Positions 1 through 22,564 of a stretch of 64,000 nucleotides of DNA are shown here, piece after piece. Each line of letters opens with the position of its first letter. Within the stretch, counting starts at the first letter, position 1. Position numbers and translations under genes: made by a program. The stretch lies in NCBI GenBank assembly GCA_034440575.1, contig JAOTOL010001450.1:558001-622000 (forward strand), in the 5' to 3' direction. Below the pieces are notes generated by a model, which was not told where the DNA came from, did not search any database, and saw only the letters and a program-made list of their open reading frames with translations. The stretch comes from Imbricaverruca yamaguchii (Eukaryota; Arthropoda; Thecostraca; Neoverrucidae).

Positions 1-1075
1 CTGTCCAGCGTCACCCTCCTCACCACCGACACAGATCGCCCCAGGGTCAGTCCTGTCCAGCGTCAATGCCCGGGTCAGGCAGGACTCTCCTCACCACCGA
101 CACAGATCGCCCCAGGGTCAGTCCTGTCCAGCGTCACCCTCCTCACCCCAACGTCTACCGCCGACACAGATCGCCCCAGGGTCAGTCCTGTCCAGCGTCA
201 CTCACCTCACCACCGACACAGATCGCCCCAGGGTCAGTCCTGTCCAGCGTCACCCTCTCACCACCGACACAGATCGCCCCAGGGTCAGTCCTGTCCAGCG
301 TCACCCTCCTCACCACCGACACAGATCGCCCCGGGGTCAGTCCTGTCCAGCGTCACCCTCCTCACCGCCGACACAGATCGCCCCAGGGTCAGTCCTGTCC
401 AGCGTCACCCTCCTCACCCCGACACAGATGCCTGTCCAGCGTCACCCTCCTCACCGCCGACACAGATCGCCCCAGGGTCCGCCAGTCCTGTCCAGCGTCA
501 CCCTCCTCACCGCCGACACAGATCGCCCCAGGGTCAGTCCTGTCCAGCGTCACCCTCCTCACCGCCGACACAGATCGCCCTAGCGTCAGTCCTGTCCAGG
601 GTCACCCTCCTCACCACCGACACAGATCGCCCCAGGGTCAGTCCTGTCCAGCGTCACCCTCCTCACCACCGACACAGATCGCCCCAGGGTCAGTCCTGTC
701 CAGCGTCACCCTCCCCACCACCGACACAGATCACCTCACCGCCGACACAGATCGCCCCAGGGTCAGTCCTGTCCAGCATCACTCACCTCACCGCCGACAC
801 AGATCGCCCCAGGGTCAGTCCTGTCCAGCATCACCCTCCTCACCACCGACACAGATCGCCCCAGGGTCACTGCCCTCCTCACCACCGACACAGATCGCCC
901 CAGGGTCAGTCCTGTCCAGCGTCACCCTCCTCACCACCGACACAGATCACCCCAGGGTCAGTCCCGTCCAGCGTCACCCTCCTCACCGCCGACACAGATC
1001 ACCCCAGGGTCAGTCCTGTCCAGCGCCACCCTCCTCACCGCCGACACGGACTTGTCCAGCGCCAGTCCTGTCCAG
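1..1075. repeat. Minisatellite, ~52-bp unit, about 20 copies, next to NSUN5 exon 6 donor
   Basis: The unit reads like cctgtccagcgtcaccctcc followed by tcaccaccgacacagatcgc and ccagggtcag. It is intronic for NSUN5 (minus strand) and begins about 30 bp past the exon 6 donor. On the minus strand every unit contains GGTGAGG, like the exon 6 donor CACCG|GTGAGG, and the following bases also resemble the junction, so the array probably grew from the exon-intron boundary. Some units are shortened or fused (around 425, 720 and 870). Long open frames through it are repeat artefacts. Confidence 0.9.
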
Positions 1076-1106
1076 CATCAGTACTGCCCGGCGTCGCGGC
1101 CCTCAC

Positions 1107-12424
<11,318 letters not shown>

Positions 12425-12429
12425 TCCAA

Positions 12430-15350
12430 CATTTACTGAAGGTGCAACCATTCCGGTCTGGCTCTCCTTTCCTCGAACGTTCTGTAACAATAGAAGATCA
12501 CTGATAGAAAATGATGCCTTGAGATCATATGCAAAAAAGAACAGCACCTTTCCACTCTTTTTTAGAAAGCTACATGTATAGTCAATGACTTCACATGTAT
12601 GGAGGTTATCAGTGATACATGACACAGAATGTGTAAGGATGTGCCTAGTAGGGGCCCACTCAGGGGCTCCTTCTGGCACTCATCCTCTGTGGTGGTCACT
12701 GGGCCCAACTGGCTGCTTAGGGTCCCTCTAATTGATTCTGGGATTCTTTGGCCACCCACCACTCAGGAATCCTAGCTGCTTAGGAGCTCCTTTGACTATT
12801 CTGAGAATACATGTCTCACAGGCCTTCCTGGGCACCAGTTGGGTCAGGAGGTCTGGCTGCACAGGGTCAAAGACATGCAAGACCCATAGACTCAAAGCTT
12901 CTGCTATGTCAAATTGGCAACTAACTGCATTGAACAATTTGATGGTCACATGGATCCCTTGAGATAGTGGCAAAAAAACGACCTTTTCTGAATTGGTTGG
13001 CTGAAAAAGGGCCCTTGGGGCCCTGCATAATGCTCTTGGAGAGCCAACTACAGCTACCTCTCCCCCCAAAAAAACTTGAAATCTGTGGTGGAGCCACAGA
13101 TAGTACAAAATGTGGGAGGTTATCACACATGTAGCCAACAATAGGTGTATTCTTGTATCTTCAACCTCATAAGGCATGTCAGCAAAATATAATGCAGGAA
13201 CACTGTCAAATGTCATTTAAGACACTACACTGCAACCATTCATTCCCACCAAAAATTCCCACTTCACCCTTGTGGCAACTATCTTTTCCTGATTGATTGA
13301 AATTATTTGGTGAGTGACTGAAAAGGCTGACTGAGAGTGTCACTGATGCCATCTTGTGGCATGCCACTAGTGCCATCTGGTAGCATTTGGAATAAGCAGC
13401 ATATTCCAGTAGTTATTTCATTTTTCTGATAATCTTGAGTCTTGACATCAGAACTCCACTTCATTTAGCCAGAAGCAGTCAATTGAATGTCAGTGCATAC
13501 CAAGTCAACCAGGTGTATACATCTATATCTGAGACTTCTAGCATACTAACACCACCTAAGCAATATACTTCATCACAGCTTATGAGCAGGAGGGTCAGAC
13601 ACCAACTGATTTATCCAACTCCCATAACTGAGGGCACATAATTGGCAATGTAAAATTGCTTCAATAAAGACATGCCAGAAAACCCTGCTTCCAACATTTT
13701 CTGCCACAGATATTAAACAAATGATGGTTCTTGTTTAAAGTACAGGCCATGAAAAAGTGCATTGTAGTCCTGGCTGTGGGGAGGAAAATGTCTGGATAAT
13801 GAAATATGTAAAACATATTTTTCCTTAAAATTATGATATCAGAATCTCAGTTTGCACTTTCCATTGAATAGTGAGTGCTTGACAACAGTTCAGCTCATTG
13901 TCAAACAGCACCATTAAACCTCTCATGACAGGATGTCCTTGATGCCAAAGCCCAGGAACAGCCTATTTTCCAATCCTGACACCAGATTGAATTAAGTAAT
14001 TGTCCATTGTAAACATATGATGACATGAAAGACAATATCTATAATGCATAGTTGAAACCAGGAATCATAATGCATACTATGGAGGACCTTCTGCAACCTG
14101 GAGTTTGGAAAATTGCCACTGTTAATGTACCTCATTCTTGTCAACATGTAAACTTCCTAAGGTGTATGCTGCATAAGCAGCTTGAGCACAAGGCATGCAT
14201 CACATCTGAGGTATGCCTTAACAACAAGCTGTTGTTGGTAAGCTGAGGTATGATTCTCATGAGCCTGTTTTGCAGTGCAATCAATTGTTCACTTCTTTGT
14301 TCCTATGCTTTGATGTGACAAAAAAGGCAGTGTATATTACTTATGCACATTGCATATGTACCAACTAGGTATGTATGCTTTTCCAATTGGCTACCTGTAT
14401 AGACTCCATGCATACAAATGTCCATGAAAATGTACTCTGGAAGAAGTCTGTTCACACTCAAACTCCCAACCAAAAAAGTAAGCTTCCCACTCTGTTAGCT
14501 AATGACCAACTCAACTTTAATCAATAGCTAGAAATGTTTTCTTACTACATAGAAGTGGCTCTGGTTTTGTGACCTGTCCAATTGCAATGTGGCTAACTAG
14601 TTGGTTTACAGCAGAACTTTGCTTGCAGGTCCCAGGTCTCAGGAAAGAGACCTGGGATGAGATAGAGGGAGAAGACCTGGCATAATGATTCACATACATT
14701 AAAAGCAACCACAAAATATAATTATCACATCAGTTTTAATAATGATTGAAGGGTTTTACTGTCAACAATGCTGAAATAAGTAAAATTAAACTTACAAACA
14801 TTAGTAAATTGCAATACATGTTCTGATTTATGTGGAGACTACACACAGCTCTACTGTATATGGCAGCCAATGAAAGAATGCCAGAGAGCAAACTGGTGCT
14901 ATGGCTAAATTAGCAAAGGATGTGGTTGTAAGTCAACTTCCTGAGCAAAGGCAGACAAAATAACAACAAAAGTATACATAATCGATGTCAACCATTTATC
15001 AATCCATACCCAATACTCTGACATGCTCACACTGCACAACTAGTAAATATTCACAACATACCCCATGAGTAGGATGCATGCATGCTGACTGACTTGTTAC
15101 TTGTCATCTATTGGGATATAGGCTTATGAATATAAAATGGTGGAAGGAAAAGTATACTAAAGCAATCCATATAAAATCATTTAATTCTCACCATGGATAA
15201 CTATTTTCCCAATGAACAGGCTGAGAAAATTGGTTGAAACCAATTCTTATTAACATTAAAGGCACTTTGATGTACTTTTTTAGTTCATGTCTAGAATAGT
15301 TAGTTGAATAACTTGGAAGGCTCAAAAGCTAGTAGACAGGAGAGCAAATT
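12430..15350. other. CpG-depleted, gene-poor block upstream of NSUN5 exon 1
   Basis: Only a handful of CG dinucleotides occur across ~2.9 kb (near 12475-12480, 12977 and 14983), while TG and CA are abundant. Sequence on either side is CpG-rich. No gene was recognised; open frames such as the minus frame at 12728-13216 resemble nothing I know. This is the expected signature of long-term germline methylation of a transcribed 5' region. Confidence 0.6.
13775..13990 (+). repeat. Diverged direct duplicate of 11860-12085
   Basis: See the partner block; this copy has lost most CpGs, as expected if it sits in methylated DNA. Confidence 0.55.
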
Positions 15351-15359
15351 GCCACTGTA

Positions 15360-15800
15360 AGACCGACCATCGTGTGTAAGAATGATGCAATTTACTGCGA
15401 TACAACTTTTCATTAGCATAACAAATGCAACGAACCACTTCAACCTAGTGAGATCGTTGCAACCATGACGACCAAAGACGACGCCGCAATCACCTCGGAA
15501 ATGTTGTAAACATCCATACAACTCACACACCACCAGCAGCACGACACACGAGGGCACAATTGTGACACAAGCGGACAATTTGTCTCAAGCACGGATGAAT
15601 GGTCAAGTGGCGCTCGTCACATTGCTGTTAGCATTTGCTGACAGCTAGCAGGCTGCTGATTGGCTTAGTGATTTGAACCCGCCCAATCGGATGAAGGCCA
15701 TGTTGCCAGCACGCTGAAGCGAAAGTTAGGGCCACTCGTTGAACTACAAGGAGCATAGTGTATCGGAAAATTTAAAGAATATTTGTTTTGTCAGTTTGAA
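15360..15800 (-). promoter_or_regulatory. Candidate promoter region of NSUN5
   Basis: CpG content abruptly returns to normal here (caatcacctcggaaatg, gaaccaaa-type text, cagcacgacacacgag). If 12430-15350 is the methylated transcribed 5' part, the unmethylated promoter would lie at this edge. This is inference from composition alone; I see no clear TATA box. Confidence 0.25.
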
Positions 15801-16232
15801 TGGCTCGGCCACGGTTGTGCCTTTTTGGTGCAAATAGTAATAAGGATAATTTTGTGCCATGGTACCGCACGAAATATGTGCTTATTGTTCAGCCCAAGGC
15901 GGCTTCCGCTGGTTCTTAAAGCTAGCTAACCATAGTTGTTGATTTATTTTCTTCTTTTGTGTGTGTGTGGGGGGGGGGATACACGAAGGCAATGCGCAGG
16001 CCAAAATCGATTGCTTCTATGCTAAAAGCTGAAGATATTTTGCAGGAAGCCGCATCGAGGGTGCACTTGCCTCCTCAAAAGTACATAAAACAACACCCCT
16101 GTTCCTGACTAACAGGTATTCTTTTCATTCGCTCACATTCGTTCTCTCCTTATTAATGAATAAATTGTTCTGTTTCCAATTTGCCCCCACCCCTCCCACG
16201 AGCGGCGCACAAACACCACAACGGCTGACGAT

Positions 16233-16420
16233 TCCTCTATTTTGGTCACCATCATTATTATGTGAGCCAAATCTTTCGACGTCGATTTCGATGTGACGTC
16301 CAGGCTTGCGAACATGAGCAGGATCGTACAGTTGATGCTGGACGAAGACATGCGACGCGAGCGCGTGGCTGTCCCGGTGGATGCGGAGACGATGACAGAG
16401 GGAGGGACCGTGAGGGCCAC
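16233..16420 (+). pseudogene. Possible SKP1-like fragment (weak)
   Basis: The plus frame reads KSFDVDFDVTSRLANMSRIV followed by QLMLDED and VAVPVDAETM. Its order and spacing recall the SKP1 N-terminus (F-x-V-D, a stretch with -I-x-x-M-L-x-D, then VPLP). An in-frame TGA lies just before AKSFDV, and the frame runs into the inverted repeat at 16424. It could be an exon with an acceptor near 16265, a decayed copy, or chance. Confidence 0.2.
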
Positions 16421-16423
16421 GAC

Positions 16424-17059
16424 AGCCACGACTCACCCCTTCCAGGGCCGAACCCATGTGTGTCAAAGGTCCCCTATGAAGCCGGTTTCCCCGATATTTT
16501 GTATTCGAAGCCTGGTTGCAGCCAGCCGGTTTGCGTGTCGGCGGTTAGACGGTTAGCAGATTTTGTGAGCAGATGGCTAATGAATGAACGAGGTAGTACT
16601 TGCACCAGTATGCAGTGAAAGTTGGCATGTTTGCTGATTTCTGATACACATTTTTCCAAGATTTTCAATTTTCCGGCTAGAGAGATGATACCCAAGCAAC
16701 CCCTCTAGCTACTGCACTGTCTGGCAAGACCTTGGGAAATTTCCCAATGTCTGGTAGACATTGATATATTAAAAGCTTTTGGGAAATCGGTTTTGCTCTT
16801 GGAATAAATTTATCTTGATTTGATTCAATTATACAGGCGGGAGGTACATTTTCCACGCAGCACCCAAAAAGTAGAGCCAATTTTGGGACATGCATTTATC
16901 ATTACCGATCTGCTCACAAAATCTGCTAACCGGCTAACCGCCGACACGCAAACCGGCTAGCTGCAACCAGGCTTCGAATGCAAAATATCGGGGAAACCGG
17001 CCTCATAGGGGACCTTTGACACACATGGGTTCGGCCCAGGAAGGGGGTGGGTCGTGGCT
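16424..17059. repeat. Long inverted repeat: ~151-bp arms, ~333-bp spacer
   Basis: The left arm 16424-16574 (agccacgactcaccccttcc ... ttttgtgagcagat) is repeated in inverted orientation at 16908-17059 (atctgctcacaaaatctgct ... gggtcgtggct) with only a few differences. No target duplication is evident and the spacer has no coding signature. It fits a MITE or a foldback element. Confidence 0.88.
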
Positions 17060-17870
17060 CTTATTTTCAGGACATGCGTAGGTATGTTTAAATTAAATAG
17101 GGAAACTGACAACGTGCCACTACCAGAATACTAAATCGGGGAAGGTTTCGAAACCCGGACTCACCCTTGGTTTCCAGCCATGCCAGTAGCGTTATTTTCC
17201 TTCCGATCACCTAAACAAGAGCGCGGCGTACTGCCCGCTGCTACGACACCCCACGCCGAGGTTGCCCTCCTTGAGGTTCCTGCTCTCACAGCCAACCGTG
17301 CCATCGATCTGGCAACAATCTCTACCCCATAGGCCGGGTTCTGAACACTGAGCCAAAGAACAACTTTCCTACTATGAACGTCGCTGGCGTGAACGCTGCA
17401 AACGCCAATTGACCAGCCCATGCCTTTTAAAATCTAATTAGCACGTTTGGCGGTGATGACACGATATTTTGATGCCGCTATGAACGTGGGCGTTGTCAAT
17501 GTCTTCCCGAACGATGCTGGGTTATCCCCGGTCGTTGGGACCTGCTGAGCTCGAAACGCTTCCTTCCATATTCGTGTTGTCTCCGGGTGCCCTTTCTGGA
17601 GCCAGTCACCTGTCTAAATACTTGGCACCCACAGCACATCGTGAAACAACAGATGAACACCCGATATTTGAGTCCAGCGTACCTACCACCCTCCTACCCC
17701 TTCCTGTATGCAAAACTAGTCGCGCTATCCCCCATGTGCGCTTAGCCCCATCCCGTACACAAAGAGGGCAATTGGTGACAGCCTGGTTGATACCGACTTC
17801 TACTTCCGCCAATGGCCATGCCATGGCTGCATCTTTGCAGGCATGCAGTATCGACTCACCCGTTTGCCGG
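17060..17870. other. Intergenic, nothing recognised
   Basis: CpG-containing sequence with open frames on both strands (17161-17421 minus, 17493-17870 plus), none with a domain that I can identify. Confidence 0.4.
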
Positions 17871-17875
17871 AGCAA

Positions 17876-18035
17876 CAGTCACCAACTGGCGCAACAGCCA
17901 CCAACTGGTGTACCTGTCACCAACTGGCGCACCAGTCACCAACTGGCGCACCAGCCACCAACTGGCGCACCAATCGCCAACTGGCGCACCAATCGCCAAC
18001 TGGCTCGACAGTCACCAATTGGCGCACCTGTTCCG
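17876..18035 (+). repeat. Minisatellite, 19-20-bp unit (accaactggcgcaccagtc)
   Basis: About eight to nine copies. The core ccaactggcg also occurs in the SINE family B body (30100-30115), so the array may have grown from a SINE remnant. Confidence 0.9.
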
Positions 18036-18422
18036 CACGCTGACGGCCTTGTGCGCCATGAATACTCGACATCGATACTCGGTGCCCAGAAGCACAGCTA
18101 GTGTCCATGAAAAACGAAAATATAAAATGAACGAAACGTATATTCTTGAGTATTCAGTTCACACGTATGGCACTTGGTTACAACTGTGGGAAAGAAGTAC
18201 ACATTGTTTATCCCGAGCAGCGCGTTCCAGAGCCAGCAATGACTGGTTGTGAGCAGGTCCTGCGCCACGCAATATGTACTGGGTCATGCTGCTGTACTGA
18301 GGAACAGGATGGCGGTGCGCAGGGGTACCGAAGGAATACACATACGCTACAAGACCAGACCACATCGGGAAGTCCGTCTGTTCAGGATCCTCCGCTCCAA
18401 AGCATACCAACGACCAATGTCT

Positions 18423-18584
18423 GGTTGGTTATTGGTTTTACGACACATCGACCGTTCAGTCATGTAGCGCCGTCAATCTCTCACGCAGATTGGTCGCGGG
18501 CGAAGGGTGGCGACAAGTGAGACTCGAACCCACAACCTTTCGATCGTAAAGCAAACAACTTACCCCTAGACTACTCGTCCCCAT
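18423..18584 (-). mobile_element. SINE family A, with 11-bp target-site duplication
   Basis: Plus-strand text starts ggttggttattggttttacg and ends tacccctagactactcgtcc. The duplication gaccaatgtct lies at 18412-18422 and 18585-18595. Confidence 0.9.
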
Positions 18585-18599
18585 GACCAATGTCTACAC

Positions 18600-19500
18600 A
18601 AGTTGCGGGCCACATGGTCTGCGCTGGTTGCGTGGCACCAAGTACGCAGTAAGTTCAACGCACTGTCGTCGCCTTGCACAGACCGCATTACATCTGTGCA
18701 CTTTTAATGGTGTACAAAGCTCATCTTAAGTATGGCACTTCTCACACAGCCTGGTTGACCCGACCGATTCTTATACTTACCGCCGGGTGATTCCTCATGC
18801 CTACCCGTGATTATCTATAAGTATCTGCCTTACAACAATAGCATACAACAACCGTCATACATTAGCATGTTTTATCTTCTTTGCCTTCAGATCCAAGTAC
18901 ACCCCCACCCAATTATCCGCAGAAGGAATTCTTCCAGTTGAGGGTTCCCTAGTTTAAGCAGTACGAAAACATCAAAACACGAACATATCTATGTGGCACT
19001 TGTTCCATGACGCAACGAGAGTAATCTTCATGTACCGATATGGGTGGTGGTGGTGGTGATGGGTCTGTAGATAATGGCCTAATTACTTAGGCTGTAAAGC
19101 ACAAACCTGCAAGCGGAGGTGCAGCCAAGGGGCATCGGGGCCCACCCCTCTCTAGCAATCAAAATTGCACTTCAAGCAGGACATTTTGAGACTGTAGCCG
19201 CGATAAAAAACAAGACTTTCAGCGCGCTTCGCGCGGCGAAACCATTCTGCTTCTTCTTTTTTTTTACCCCTTCAGAAAATGCTTGAAGCGCCACTGACTG
19301 CAAGTGTTGCCAAAGCTGCAGTGGTCTCGGTCTTGAGCTCCCAACTTATCGACATTGAAAAAACACTACGTGTTGCAGCTATCGACTTAACGTCAAATCG
19401 CATTTCAATCCCTGTTGATAAGGCAAGTGCTCAACCTTCACAAGGCAATTCATTTGGCAGCAATGACATCATTGGCCATTTCCAGTGACTACCTGATGAC
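18600..19500. other. Intergenic, nothing recognised
   Basis: Short ggtggtggtggtggtgatgg run near 19040; otherwise unremarkable. Confidence 0.4.
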
Positions 19501-19965
19501 GTCACCGGTCCGCCTCCCACTGAGTACAGCGTCATCCAGCCGGCACCGAGTCGCCGGTCCGTCTCCCGCGATGTGCCGGCAGGTGTCACCTCCGGCGGCA
19601 CCAGTCCCTCAAGGTGCGTCGACCGATGTTTCCTCGTCACCGAGCCGTCTCCGGCGGCGCACCGGCCGATATCGCCTCAGTGACGTCACCGAGCCGTCTC
19701 CGGCGGCGCACCGGCCGATGTCGCCTCGGTGACGTCACCGATCCGTCTCCGGCGGCGCACCGGCCGATGTCGCCTCGGTGACGTCACCGATCCGTCTCCC
19801 GCGGTGACGGATCGGTCAGAGACGACGTTTCCTCCGTGACGTCACCGTGTGGAGCCGGCCGATGTCGCCCTGGTGACGTCATCGGTCCGTCTCTGGCCGA
19901 TGTCGCCTCAGTGGCGTCATTGGTCGGTATTCCGCGTAGCGCCGGCCGATGTTGCCCTAGTGACG
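19500..19965. repeat. Minisatellite, ~50-60-bp unit, with repeated TGACGTCA; starts at the S28 stop codon
   Basis: The units contain tgacgtcaccgagccgtctc cggcggcgcaccggccgatg tcgcct. On the minus strand the exon 9 end (cggaccagTGAcgtcactag ggcaacatcggccgg) is itself recognisable as a unit (cggatcggtgacgtcaccga ggcgacatcggccgg). Hence the array seems to have grown from the coding end and 3' UTR. Most units keep the palindrome TGACGTCA. Confidence 0.88.
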
Positions 19966-20084
19966 TCACTGGTCCGACTCGCGCAGCCATTGGGCGATGA
20001 GCTGGCCGATGCGCCGTCGCGCCTCCGTCAGCTGGGGCTCGTCCTGGGGTCTGGCCGGGTACATGTTGGCGCAGTGGGCGGTGC
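19966..20084 (-). CDS. PRSS16: S28 peptidase exon 9 (catalytic His, stop)
   Basis: Acceptor ctccaccgcag|GCACCG at 20084/20085, stop TGA at 19968-19966. [20 protein letters not shown] carries catalytic His456; a basic-hydrophobic helix ends the protein. Confidence 0.95.
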
Positions 20085-22485
20085 CTGCGGTGGAGGCATG
20101 GCGCGTGCAAAGCAGATGGTTTGACAATTTGTGGAGCATCGTCGATCTCAGAAAAAAATACCCACAGAATCAAGGGTTGGTTGGTTGGCTATTGGGGTTT
20201 AAAGGCACATGGACTGCAGAGGTCATGCAGCGCCAGGGTTAAAATATTGGTTTTTCGTTAGGTGTGAGATGTCGAAACGAGCATAGCAGGATGTCGAAAT
20301 TTGACATGTAAGTAGTGTAATTTAAAATGATTTTGATGTCTTTGAAACTAAAATTAGAGTTCATGGCGTAGGTAATTATGACTGGACCTTTATCATTTGT
20401 TTTGAGGTTTATAATTTAGGAAGAGCTGTATTTCATAAACGAGATACTGTTAGAAAGGAGACATGAATAGTTCATATCCAGGAGCAGGATGCCGATACTT
20501 CTTGGAGAAGGATGTCGATTGAGTGTTCAGAAAGTGGTATATTCCACCCTATTTCGCGAATAATTTATCACTGTGCAGCGCCCATGACAGAATCAAGGCG
20601 TCACGGATGGCCTCTCCATGTGCACGACACTGAGCGCCTCTCCATGGAACGGCAGCGCAACTTGGACTGGAAAGGGCACCCCTCCAGAGGCGCTCGGCTC
20701 TCGGGTGCACGCGCACCATCAAATTTGTCCAGCCGAAGACGTCACTTTGAGTAGGAATCCTCCGGTGAGACCAGAGTGCACACCACACATAAATGTGTTA
20801 ATCAGTGGCGCCCCTACATACGAGTGCATCGATCAAAACTCCTGGATACGATCAAGACTCCTGGATATGCACCCAACTTAAACCTAGATATTCGATCCAT
20901 CGGCATGAGTTCAAGTCGACATTCGTCCTCCCCATGACCTCAGTTAGGCGCCCCGTGATGAGATGCAAGAGCCTACAAAATTGCGCCCACTCCCGCGAAA
21001 TCCCTGACAAAACTCTAGATACGTCAGTGCGGCCCCTCCCCTCTTATTCTAAATGGGGCCTGGGTCTTTCTACTCCACTCACACATTTGGGTCTGTTCAC
21101 TATAGTCACGTACGCGAGGTTTTGGTATTCGAGTTTTTGGATACATCGACCGTGCGCAAGGTTTCGTATGTGTTCCATTTGCATGAGAATGAAGCATGGA
21201 ACCTGAAGGAAGATTCATAATGCATTGCATCAGAGGTGCTTAAACTGTCCCGTGCTCTGGTCTATGCTTCCAAAAATTTCTTGCAATAACTATACTCGAA
21301 ATGTGAACATAAAACATATACAACAGATTAGGAAAAACGAAATTGAACTCATTCCTCTACCTGTCCCGACTGCGTGTCCGTTCCAGTCTACCGCCATGAG
21401 GCCGATCCAACGTCGATACACGAGGCGGCCACCCACAAAAACACGAGTTACGGAAGCTGCCGCACGATGTCGCCACTGACCGGTGATGTAGATGACGGGC
21501 GCCCGCTTGCTGTGGGTCACCACCAGCCCCATGGCGTGCCACGGGTCGATGCTGCCGTTGACGAACACGACGCGCTTCGCGCGAATGCCGCGGCCGCCGT
21601 AGCGCACATTCGTGGCCGCCACCGCGGCGTCGATGAAGGCGCGGTCGAACCTGCCGAGGCAGACGGCCAGACCAATGTGAGCGCCACGTCAAGGCGCGTT
21701 TGTTTGTTTGTTTGTTTACTGGATGATTCACGATCCACTTTATGCACATTCACGGCTAATTGCGCCGCCCATACTGTTTCGCCGGTGGGCCGCGAGATTG
21801 GGAAATGTCCGGAGCGGTGCGAGTGTCGAACCCGGGACCTTTGGTACCCAGAGTCCAACACCTCAGCCGCTCGGCCATCCCCGCCCCACGTCAAGGCGCG
21901 ACAGAAGCCGCGCGACCCTTCGCGATCCACGCGTAACGTGACCGAAATACAGCACGAGCTACCATCCACGGAAATCCAGCCCTTTGCCGGCGTCAGACCA
22001 TGTCCCGGATCTCTGGATGTCCCGGATCTCTTAGCGGGCCGCATCGCAGCCCCCGTGTACGGCGTCGCACGAGCTCACGCAGTGATCGCGGAACGCTCTA
22101 CACGCCTGTGTTGCTGCGACGAGGGCAGGACCGGGGTGACCGTCGGATCTGCGCCCCACCCAACTCCCGCCTGATGGGTACCGAGTGTGCAGATGCATCA
22201 CAGCGGACGGACCGAACGCTTTCAAACGACAAACGAAACAAAGCAGTTTCCGGTGGTGGTTGCCAGGCTAATCCTCATCGTTTAACAAATATCAAAGAAG
22301 GATTCTGGTGGAGGCATCAGCAAGCCCACTAGATGGGGTCGATAGAATGCAGTGGATCGATGCCTTCACAATCAGTGCATATAACTAGCTGTTGTGAGCA
22401 CTACGTATATGATGAAAGCAGCCCAGATAACCATGGACGAAACAATAAACGAACTCAGGACATTGCACGCTAAATACATAAATAA

Positions 22486-22564
<79 letters not shown>

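Noticed and set aside
15300..15578. Small secreted or LSM-like protein on the minus strand (92 codons)
   Set aside because: Hydrophobic start and a short DGR-containing stretch were suggestive, but no further motif, start context or neighbouring exon supports it.
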